This document shows, one piece after another, positions 13,320 through 17,903 of a stretch of 17,903 bases of DNA. Numbering within the stretch: position 1 is the first letter of the stretch; the number at the start of each line of letters is the position of its first letter. A program made the translations under genes and the position numbers. This DNA comes from Minisyncoccota bacterium (GTDB lineage Bacteria; Patescibacteriota; Minisyncoccia; Phycocordibacterales; UBA9973). Under the pieces are notes generated by a model. That model did no database searches. It saw only the letters and a list, made by a program, of their open reading frames with translations, and was not told the DNA's origin. The stretch is from positions 1-17,903 of the forward strand of contig JAGOOL010000008.1 of the NCBI GenBank assembly GCA_017992485.1, given 5' to 3'.

Positions 13320-14432
13320 TTATTTACCCAACACAAGAGCAAATATGTCTGGTGCGTGCGCGGTATAATCACCGTGAATGACACAACCAAATGCATCTAT
13401 TTCGAATTTGCTCCAGGTTATTTTCTCTTTGTAACCTGCACCCGAGTACGAACCGTAACTCATTGGCGAGGAACAAATCGCAATAAATCCTGACCATGCT
13501 CTGATTAATTTTTCCTGAATTTTAATTGAATGTCCATCAAGATAATCTTTCTTGAGATGAGGAACGACACAGATCGGAAAATCGCCAGAGATGCCTCCGC
13601 CTAATTCCAAAAATGCTAAACCCTTCTTTTTAGTGTTATCCATATACCACTCTGCGAGCCGGTGCATATATCGGAACGAGTGACCTATAACGTTAACACT
13701 AATAGGATTCTTTTGTTTGTATTTTTTTAGGAATGGATGGACTCCATCATAAGAAAAGTAACCAAAGATATTTCCCATTGTCGAATCTTCTACGCCTGGT
13801 ACAAAAATAGGAATATTATGCAACCATGCTTGATACAGCCAACAATTCTTAACATCTTCAGGTCTTCCTGGCTTAACTAATTTCCTTCTAAAAAGTTCAA
13901 AGAAGTATTCGTGCCACAGCAAATACTTACCAGTCTTTTCTGCTTCACGCCATAGTTTTAAAAAATGATTAAGCACTTTTCTAACTGTTTCTTCTTCCGG
14001 AAGAAAGGTCGTCGTAATCCTGCGAAGCCCAACTCGATCAAAAGTCTTTTCTTCTTGTCGTGTTAATTCATCGTAGTGTGGAATGTATGCATAATCTTTG
14101 TTGGAAAGATATCGATACAAACTTTCCTCAAGATTTGCTCCGGTAACTGAAATTGCCCCAATTTTTCCAGCACGAATCATTTCAGATAAACTAACTCCGA
14201 TTTCAAAGGAAGAACCTGCACCTGCCATAGCGAAGAAAATTTTTCCTCCTTTATCACAGTGTTTCTTTAACCATAATCCCGCATCAACAGTTCTACCGCC
14301 ATTACAGTGACGTTTTGTGTGTACTAGGAAATTTGATACAGGAGTTTTTAAACTTGGTACATAGTTTCTTCCCTCAGGGAAAATCTTCGCTCGCAGTGCG
14401 AGCGGTAATTTGCGAATCTTTTTAGTAAGCAT
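13320..14432 (-). CDS. Deoxyhypusine synthase-like protein (DHS family, 370 aa)
   Basis: DHS enzymes use NAD+ to move the aminobutyl group of spermidine to a lysine, in eukaryotes and archaea the hypusine lysine of (a)IF5A. Bacteria lack true IF5A hypusination. Bacterial homologues are thought to act on polyamines, for example in homospermidine-type synthesis. Family features seen: M-A-G-A-G-S-S near residue 69, the N-terminal half V-T-G-A-N-L-E-E-S-L (96-105; eukaryotic T-A-G-G-x-E-E-D), V-P-G-V-E-D-S-T-M-G (211-220; eukaryotic P-A-L-T-D-G-S-L-G), E-L-G-G-G (276-280), and the C-terminal I-T-W-S-K (338-342). In that last motif Trp340 and Lys342 align with the substrate-stacking Trp and the catalytic Lys of human DHS (Trp327, Lys329). 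The His-rich segment after the G-G-G of human DHS is changed to S-G-D-F-P, hinting at a different substrate. It lies downstream of a ureohydrolase gene. Confidence 0.85.
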   Translation of the reverse strand: MLTKKIRKLPLALRAKIFPEGRNYVPSLKTPVSNFLVHTKRHCNGGRTVDAGLWLKKHCDKGGKIFFAMAGAGSSFEIGVSLSEMIRAGKIGAISVTGANLEESLYRYLSNKDYAYIPHYDELTRQEEKTFDRVGLRRITTTFLPEEETVRKVLNHFLKLWREAEKTGKYLLWHEYFFELFRRKLVKPGRPEDVKNCWLYQAWLHNIPIFVPGVEDSTMGNIFGYFSYDGVHPFLKKYKQKNPISVNVIGHSFRYMHRLAEWYMDNTKKKGLAFLELGGGISGDFPICVVPHLKKDYLDGHSIKIQEKLIRAWSGFIAICSSPMSYGSYSGAGYKEKITWSKFEIDAFGCVIHGDYTAHAPDIFALVLGK

Positions 14433-14487
14433 GTGTCTTTGGTTTTTAGTATGAAATTATGAAGGACCGCGTCGTCCGATTGGGCCA

Positions 14488-14516
14488 ATACTCGCATAAA
14501 GTGGGATTTTAGTCAA
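14488..14516 (-). promoter_or_regulatory. Probable promoter of the DHS-like gene, overlapping the upstream terminator
   Basis: On the minus strand TTGACT (14511-14516), a 17-base spacer and GAGTAT (14488-14493) preceded by TGC give a good -35 with a weak but extended -10. The -35 box overlaps the T-tract of the ureohydrolase terminator. Confidence 0.45.
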
Positions 14517-14541
14517 AATAAAAAGCTCCCTTGCGGAAGCC
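14514..14541 (-). terminator. Intrinsic terminator of the ureohydrolase gene
   Basis: Read on the minus strand, GGCTTCC and GGGAGCT (complement of 14535-14541 and 14524-14530) pair through seven base pairs including two G-U, closed by a GCAA tetraloop, then a T-rich run. It lies 10 bases past the stop at 14551. Confidence 0.75.
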
Positions 14542-14550
14542 TTGATTGTA

Positions 14551-15603
14551 TCAACCCCTGAAATTCTTTTTACTTTTGTCAGTTTCATCTATGAAATGAT
14601 AGAGTAGTTTTGCACTAACAAAACCGTCCCATTCCCCATCACCGGTTTCATTTATATCAAAACCGACAATAGTCTTTTCCTTTGCAACCGCCGAAACAAT
14701 GCTGGCGACTTCATTAGAACTTAATCCTCCAGGTACTGGAGTACCGGTAGCAGGACAATACTGTCTTTCCATACCATCAACATCAAATGACAAGTACACA
14801 AGATCGTCGCACGCAGCAACGATTCTTTTAACAATATCGTTCCATCTTGTTCCTCTAGCTTTCGCCTCAAAGATATCTCGCTTGTCATAGAATGTTGTTA
14901 CCCTGTCTTTGTTTTGTACAGCATATGTAACCTCATCATCACCATAATCGCGAATACCGACACTGACAAGCTTGAAGTTTCTACTGCTTTCGAGCATGTT
15001 TCGCATAATCGAAGCATGTGAGTACTTTGCTCCAAGGTAAGCTTTACGAAGATCAAAGTGTGCATCAATATGCAGCACCGTAATTACTTCACCTTTATAC
15101 TTTTTCTTGTATGCACGCATCAGACCGAGAGGTGTACTATGATCCCCACCAAGAAGAATCACAGTCTTACCCATTGCAAGATACTTTGTTGCAATATTTT
15201 CAATGTAGTAAACCATTCTTTCACAACCAGAATCGATTGCTTTAATTCTGTCTTTTGTGGTTTTTTCCCCAAAGGTATTTTTCAAATGTAACCGCATTTT
15301 TGCGGATGTCATTTTGTTTTGGAGCATAAGAGATTTAGATACCGGAATTGCGGCAATTCCCTTCTTCCAAACATCAGAGCTCCCAAGGTCAACTTGCATT
15401 GAACCTTCAAGAATTCTTTTCGGGCCATTGAGAGTACCATGACCAGACGAGACGGTTACTTCCCAGGGAGCCGACAGCAACACATAGTCGGCAAGTTCAA
15501 GTGGGATTGGTATGCCAAATGGTCCAGCATTGGGATTTGCGACATTATTGTGATCAAAGGCAGCAATAATTTCTTCTTTCGTAGGTTTAGTTTTTGTTTT
15601 CAA
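14551..15603 (-). CDS. Ureohydrolase family protein (agmatinase/arginase-like), TTG start
   Basis: Ureohydrolases use a two-manganese centre to split guanidino compounds into urea and an amine. Agmatinase makes putrescine and arginase makes ornithine. All six metal ligands are present: His155 in G-G-D-H-S (152-156), Asp180, His182 and Asp184 in D-A-H-F-D, and Asp274 and Asp276 in S-F-D-V-D. The following G-T-G-T-P-like loop reads C-P-A-T-G-T-P-V-P-G-G-L (283-294). The usual D-P after S-x-D-x-D is E279-R280, a departure from the family signature. At 350 aa it is longer than most (about 300), with an extended N-terminus. The frame opens after a TAA at 15610-15612 and has no ATG before codon 69, which lies inside the domain, so TTG at 15603 is the start. 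It precedes a DHS-like gene, which favours agmatinase, but substrate cannot be fixed from sequence. Confidence 0.85.
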   Translation of the reverse strand: MKTKTKPTKEEIIAAFDHNNVANPNAGPFGIPIPLELADYVLLSAPWEVTVSSGHGTLNGPKRILEGSMQVDLGSSDVWKKGIAAIPVSKSLMLQNKMTSAKMRLHLKNTFGEKTTKDRIKAIDSGCERMVYYIENIATKYLAMGKTVILLGGDHSTPLGLMRAYKKKYKGEVITVLHIDAHFDLRKAYLGAKYSHASIMRNMLESSRNFKLVSVGIRDYGDDEVTYAVQNKDRVTTFYDKRDIFEAKARGTRWNDIVKRIVAACDDLVYLSFDVDGMERQYCPATGTPVPGGLSSNEVASIVSAVAKEKTIVGFDINETGDGEWDGFVSAKLLYHFIDETDKSKKNFRG

Positions 15604-15631
15604 AGCGCTTTAGTTTAATTGGTTTCGGCTG

Positions 15632-15660
15632 ATTCTACGGTATAGGACTTCATCAGTCAA
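15632..15660 (-). promoter_or_regulatory. Promoter of the ureohydrolase gene
   Basis: On the minus strand TTGACT (15655-15660), a 17-base spacer and TAGAAT (15632-15637) are each five of six to consensus. Transcription would start near 15625, leaving a leader of about 22 bases before the TTG. The -35 box begins two bases after the preceding terminator stem. Confidence 0.8.
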
Positions 15661-15662
15661 AT

Positions 15663-15690
15663 ATAAAACCCTGTGGTTACAGGGTTTTAT
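15663..15690 (-). terminator. Intrinsic terminator of the SIMPL-domain gene
   Basis: Perfect 12-bp arms ATAAAACCCTGT (15663-15674) and ACAGGGTTTTAT (15679-15690) with a GGTT loop, followed on the minus strand by a T-rich stretch, 37 bases past the stop at 15728. Confidence 0.88.
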
Positions 15691-15727
15691 AAATAGAACT
15701 TCTGAGTATACAGGGTACTTTCATAGA

Positions 15728-16480
15728 CTACCGAAGCTCAAAATTCGCTCGTACCGTGATCATGACATCTTTCTCTATGGTCGATGTGTCATATGAGCCA
15801 TAGTCTTCAACGTCTACTGAGTCCGGGCGGAGGAGCTGTACAACACCAGATGATGCAGTAGCAAGCTTCTTGACGTTGGCACCAGTCGCTTCAGCAATAG
15901 CATCAGCGCGATTCTTGGCATCAATGATCGCTTTACTCATAAGGGTAACGCGGATTGTTGAAAGTTTTTCGCTTGAATAGAGATACTGCGCAGGTTGTGG
16001 CTCGAAGAAAACTCCCTTTTTGACGATTTCAGAAGCTTCATCGGCCATTTTCTTGATTTTTGGAAGATCTGACGATGTAACTGAGACACTTTGGCGCAAA
16101 ACGACACGTTCGGAGCTCATTACCCTGTTTCCACGTTCATCATAGTCATATTCTGTATAACTAGTAGATGGTTCAACGATAATTTCTTCGTCAGTCGCGC
16201 CTGCAGTCTTGAGATACGCCTTAATTTTAGATAAATCGCCAGCAAGATCAGTGTATCCAGCTGCAATAGAACCTTTTGTTGTCTGGCGTGACCATGAACC
16301 GACAAATTTACCAATATCTGAGCTGACGCGTTCTTTTGCAGAACCCGTAACTGAAATAGTGTTTTCCGTACTGCGAAGTTGTCGGACAGAAGCGCCAAGA
16401 GCAATAAAGGCTATGATGAATGCGAGACCGAGAACGACAGTCGCTGCTACATATGGTCTATCGAAAAATGTATTTTTCAT
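15728..16480 (-). CDS. SIMPL (DUF541) domain protein, membrane-anchored
   Basis: SIMPL/DUF541 proteins are envelope proteins of poorly defined role; some members are linked to oxidative stress or outer-surface structures. Residues 1-12 are basic and polar, residues 13-35 form one hydrophobic anchor helix, and the rest is extracytoplasmic. The family opening is seen at about 41-60 (N-T-I-S-V-T-G-S-A-K-E-R-V), followed by the expected long alpha/beta pattern with an alternating helix (residues 76-95), a T-D-E-E-I segment, a Y-x-Y-D insert (108-116), and a C-terminal I-R-V-T-L-M-S-K-A-I-I-D-A-K-N-R-A-D-A-I segment with closing strand V-M-I-T-V-R-A-N-F. The length of 250 aa is normal. It is a single-gene unit between two terminators. 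TATAAA on the minus strand (16504-16509) could be its -10, without a clear -35. Confidence 0.88.
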   Translation of the reverse strand: MKNTFFDRPYVAATVVLGLAFIIAFIALGASVRQLRSTENTISVTGSAKERVSSDIGKFVGSWSRQTTKGSIAAGYTDLAGDLSKIKAYLKTAGATDEEIIVEPSTSYTEYDYDERGNRVMSSERVVLRQSVSVTSSDLPKIKKMADEASEIVKKGVFFEPQPAQYLYSSEKLSTIRVTLMSKAIIDAKNRADAIAEATGANVKKLATASSGVVQLLRPDSVDVEDYGSYDTSTIEKDVMITVRANFELR

Positions 16481-16523
16481 AAATACGAGTCGATTTTTTA
16501 CTCTTTATAGTAAAAGTGAGTAA

Positions 16524-16556
16524 ATAAAAAGCTGTACTCATCATAGATGAATACAG
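16524..16556 (-). terminator. Intrinsic terminator of the four-helix membrane protein gene
   Basis: Arms GCTGTA-C-TCAT (16531-16541) and ATGA-A-TACAGC (16546-16556) with one C-A mismatch, then on the minus strand T5 (complement of 16526-16530). It lies 24 bases past the stop at 16580. Confidence 0.82.
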
Positions 16557-16579
16557 CCGTAAGGTCAAAATTGTACTGT

Positions 16580-16999
16580 TCAAGCGAATTGCTCTTCAGA
16601 ATTGTTTCTTTGTTTCAATTTTAGCCAATTAATAATTGGAAAAAAATAATGGAGACAGATTACTGTTACACATGCACATAGAATCGTCCAAGCGAGAAAT
16701 TCATGTGTTATTTGTTCATTAGCTTTATATTTAGCAATAAACATAACATTTTCCCCGAACGAAATGAGATATACCGCCAAAACAAAGGCGTGGCCTCCGA
16801 ATCGTTTGGAAAATGTCGATGCGTATAATGCAAATACAAAACAGAGAATGAATCCGACTAGCCAACATCCATATATAAATGTTTTTTCCGGTTGTGAGAT
16901 CGAACTACTCAAAAAGAGTGTAGCGGTTTTGAAAATACTTGCGAAAACAATTAGTTTCACAAAGATCTTGAAGATTGTTTGAATTTTTTTAGGTGCCAT
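16580..16999 (-). CDS. Small integral membrane protein with about four transmembrane helices (139 aa)
   Basis: No family is recognised. Hydrophobic stretches at about 11-31, 41-62, 69-89 and 102-123 suggest four membrane-spanning helices. The first is flanked by a basic N-terminus (M-A-P-K-K), the loops are short, and a polar Lys/Arg/Asn/Glu tail follows the last helix (126-139). There is no transporter or enzyme signature. Cysteines occur within the second and fourth helices. The gene has its own promoter (17029-17056) and terminator (16524-16556), so it is a single-gene unit, divergent from the HU gene. The TGA stop is evidence that this genome reads UGA as stop. Confidence 0.72.
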   Translation of the reverse strand: MAPKKIQTIFKIFVKLIVFASIFKTATLFLSSSISQPEKTFIYGCWLVGFILCFVFALYASTFSKRFGGHAFVLAVYLISFGENVMFIAKYKANEQITHEFLAWTILCACVTVICLHYFFPIINWLKLKQRNNSEEQFA

Positions 17000-17028
17000 G
17001 GTTTTTTTATTTAGTTGTATTGGCTAAA

Positions 17029-17056
17029 ATAATAGCACAATTTTGGTTAAAGTCAA
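17029..17056 (-). promoter_or_regulatory. Promoter of the four-helix membrane protein gene
   Basis: On the minus strand TTGACT (17051-17056), 16 bases, then TATTAT (17029-17034) preceded by TGC, an extended -10. The predicted start is about 20-25 bases before the ATG at 16999. Confidence 0.75.
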
Positions 17057-17080
17057 TCAATTTCGCATTAAGATTGGCTA

Positions 17081-17108
17081 TTGCCCAAAAAAACCCTTGC
17101 GGTATAAT
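17081..17108 (+). promoter_or_regulatory. Promoter of the HU-type gene
   Basis: TTGCCC (17081-17086, four of six) and a perfect TATAAT (17103-17108) are 16 bases apart. The start near 17115 gives a leader of about 110 bases before the preferred HU start, unusually long for this window. Confidence 0.65.
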
Positions 17109-17225
17109 AGTTTCTGAGAGGCCATGACGTTTTGTCCTATCCAGAACATTGTGGTTGAGTCGAAATTTAGCAATAAACTTCCGACCATGCGCGCTATTAC
17201 GATGGTGAGCGGCGTCGGACAGAGT

Positions 17226-17498
17226 ATGAATAAACAAGACATGATTGAGTGGGTTCATGGCAAGATCGGCGGTACCAAGGTGCAAGCTGAAGAAGTTGTG
17301 AACGGCCTCCTTGATGCTATCGTCGGTACCCTTAAGAAGGGCGAAGAAGTATCTATTGCTGGCCTCGGCATTTTCTCAGTAAAGCCTCGAGCCGCGCGCA
17401 TGGCCCGCAACCCAAAAACTGGGGAGCAGGTCAGTGTCCCAGCTACGAAGGTGCCAAAATTCAGAGCTGCAAAGGCTTTGAAGGACGCAGTCAAGTAA
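17226..17498 (+). CDS. HU-family DNA-binding protein
   Basis: HU proteins are small dimeric, nucleoid-associated proteins that bend DNA with little sequence preference. From the ATG at 17226 the product is 90 aa, the standard HU length, beginning with the family N-terminus M-N-K-Q-D-M-I. The dimer-forming helices follow, then G-L-G-I-F-S-V (55-61), the beta arm region with R-A-A-R-M-A-R-N-P-K-T-G-E (64-76; the family pattern is R-x-G-R-N-P-x-T-G-E) and the closing V-P-x-F-x-A-x-K-A-L-K segment. The frame stays open upstream to an ATG at 17124, but those 34 extra residues do not look like HU and would exceed family length, so the internal start is preferred. HU versus IHF-like subtypes cannot be separated. 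A strong terminator follows. Confidence 0.93.
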   Translation: MNKQDMIEWVHGKIGGTKVQAEEVVNGLLDAIVGTLKKGEEVSIAGLGIFSVKPRAARMARNPKTGEQVSVPATKVPKFRAAKALKDAVK

Positions 17499-17500
17499 TA

Positions 17501-17536
17501 ATAAGAAAAACCCTCCGAAAGGAGGGTTTTTCTTAT
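17501..17536. terminator. Strong bidirectional intrinsic terminator (HU gene and tRNA-Pro)
   Basis: A perfect 16-bp stem (17501-17516 and 17521-17536, core CCCTCC / GGAGGG) is closed by a GAAA tetraloop with A5/T5 flanks inside the stem. It begins two bases after the HU stop and also lies 42 bases past the 3' end of the minus-strand tRNA. Confidence 0.93.
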
Positions 17537-17577
17537 GTTTTATCTATTTCTACAACAATTGCTCTTACTATTTCGTG

Positions 17578-17648
17578 TCGGGGCGCCGGGAATCGAACCC
17601 GGCCCTTATGTTCCCAAAACATATATACTACCGATATACTACGCCCCG
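17578..17648 (-). tRNA. tRNA-Pro, anticodon UGG
   Basis: The minus strand folds into a complete 71-nt cloverleaf. The acceptor stem CGGGGCG / CGCCCCG (7 bp) begins with C1-G72, and the discriminator is A73; both are characteristic of bacterial tRNA-Pro. The four-pair D stem GUAU / GUAU includes G-U pairs, with an A-U-C-G-G-U-A loop. The anticodon stem UAUGU / ACAUA has loop U-U-U-G-G-G-A, giving anticodon UGG (reads CCA and, by wobble, other Pro codons). The variable loop has 4 nt, and the T arm is CCGGG / CCCGG with U-U-C-G-A-U-U. The 3' CCA is not encoded, since CAC follows the discriminator, so a CCA-adding enzyme is needed. No intron is seen. Confidence 0.96.
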
Positions 17649-17661
17649 AAATTGCTTCCAT

Positions 17662-17690
17662 ATACTAGCATATATATCGGAGAAGTAAAA
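17662..17690 (-). promoter_or_regulatory. Promoter of tRNA-Pro
   Basis: On the minus strand TTTACT (17684-17689) or TTTTAC (17685-17690), a 16- or 17-base spacer and TAGTAT (17662-17667) preceded by TGC, an extended -10. Transcription would start about 7 bases before the mature tRNA. The -35 overlaps the T-run of the upstream terminator. Confidence 0.65.
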
Positions 17691-17714
17691 AACCCGGCAT
17701 CAGCCAGGGTTTTT
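17687..17714 (-). terminator. Intrinsic terminator of the GerMN-domain gene
   Basis: Arms 17688-17698 and 17703-17714 (AAAAACCC-GGC / GCC-A-GGGTTTTT, one bulged A) with an ATCA loop, then T6 on the minus strand. It lies about 30 bases past the stop at 17745. Confidence 0.82.
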
Positions 17715-17744
17715 ATGTACAAGCATAAGTAGCAAGAGAACTAA

Positions 17745-17903
17745 CTATGGCTGTAATGCTTCTGCTTCAGAACCATTGAGGAGTATCTTTACAGTCTTAA
17801 CCGTAGAAAATTGCTTGAGTGTTTGTTCTATCTGAGCACGAGCCTCCCCTACCAAACATGAACCCCCCGAAGGAAGGAATGAAAAATCGGCAGTTGCTAC
17901 ACC
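17745..17903 (-). CDS. GerMN-domain protein, C-terminal 52 residues (runs off the right edge)
   Basis: Translating the minus strand from the right edge gives 52 residues to a TAG. They match the end of the GerMN (sporulation/germination-type) domain, an extracytoplasmic beta-alpha fold found in many non-sporulating bacteria. The stretch contains G-G-S-C (13-16), then a helix with A-R-A-Q-I-E-Q-T-L-K-Q-F (21-32), T-V-K-T-V-K-I-L-L-N-G (35-44) and a terminal L-Q-P, the order typical for this domain. In such proteins the domain is usually preceded by a lipoprotein or signal-anchor N-terminus, which is not in the window. The role is unknown; envelope-associated binding is the usual assumption. 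Confidence 0.75.
   Translation of the reverse strand, partial: GVATADFSFLPSGGSCLVGEARAQIEQTLKQFSTVKTVKILLNGSEAEALQP

Noticed and set aside
17124..17225. N-terminal extension of the HU protein
   Set aside because: The 34 extra residues do not resemble HU, while the internal ATG gives the exact family length and N-terminus. Kept only as an open question in the findings.
17535..17732. 65-codon plus-strand frame across the tRNA-Pro region
   Set aside because: It runs antisense through a complete tRNA cloverleaf, a common false ORF containing a G-A-P-G-I-E-P-G-type stretch.
1..17903. Alternative genetic code (UGA as glycine)
   Set aside because: No in-frame TGA interrupts any conserved gene, and TGA ends the 150-aa and 139-aa genes.

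Overview
The window looks like chromosomal DNA of a Candidate Phyla Radiation bacterium, most likely Parcubacteria (Paceibacteria). This is inferred from gene content. There are secreted proteins with tandem G-x-A-W-...-G-W-I-x-F motifs followed by Cys-pair Ig-like domains, a trigger factor without its PPIase domain, compact spacing, and almost no Shine-Dalgarno sequences. TGA is used as a stop codon in two genes, so the UGA-as-glycine code of Gracilibacteria/SR1 does not apply.

Layout. (1) 1-928, minus strand: triosephosphate isomerase followed by the first 49 codons of phosphoglycerate kinase. (2) 982-1374: a small membrane-anchored protein. (3) 1452-5898, minus strand: a cell-surface cluster of a 100-aa anchored protein with a 20-residue triple repeat, a 784-aa multi-Ig protein and a 565-aa protein with one Ig-like domain and a glycine-rich C-terminus. 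(4) 6019-6471: an unrecognised 150-aa gene, divergent from the next block. (5) 6497-9600, plus strand: a housekeeping run nusA - ppa - tig behind a strong promoter. (6) 9683-10763, minus strand: two secreted tyrosine/cysteine-rich low-complexity proteins lying between tig and clpP, genes that are adjacent in many bacteria. (7) 10907-13230, plus strand: clpP and, after a terminator, rny (RNase Y), with a possible 28-codon ORF just before rny. (8) 13320-15603, minus strand: a deoxyhypusine-synthase-like gene and an agmatinase/arginase-family gene, a possible polyamine unit. (9) 15728-16999, minus strand: a SIMPL (DUF541) protein and a four-helix membrane protein. (10) 17081-17903: an HU-type DNA-binding protein (plus), tRNA-Pro(UGG) (minus) and the C-terminal 52 residues of a GerMN-domain protein (minus).

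The housekeeping genes cover transcription elongation/termination (NusA), pyrophosphate removal, nascent-chain folding (trigger factor), proteolysis (ClpP), mRNA turnover (RNase Y) and nucleoid packing (HU). The accessory genes are mostly surface or secreted proteins, plausible for a host-attached, reduced cell. Nearly every transcription unit ends in a clear intrinsic terminator. At four minus-strand junctions the -35 box of the next gene lies in, or within two bases of, the preceding terminator. The least expected items are the DHS-like/ureohydrolase pair, the NYxYxx hexapeptide-repeat protein, the His-rich linker replacing the trigger factor PPIase domain, and a terminator-like hairpin at the extreme 5' end of the nusA transcript. 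No CRISPR array, insertion sequence, integrase, phage gene or rRNA is seen, and no gene-free stretch exceeds about 215 bases.
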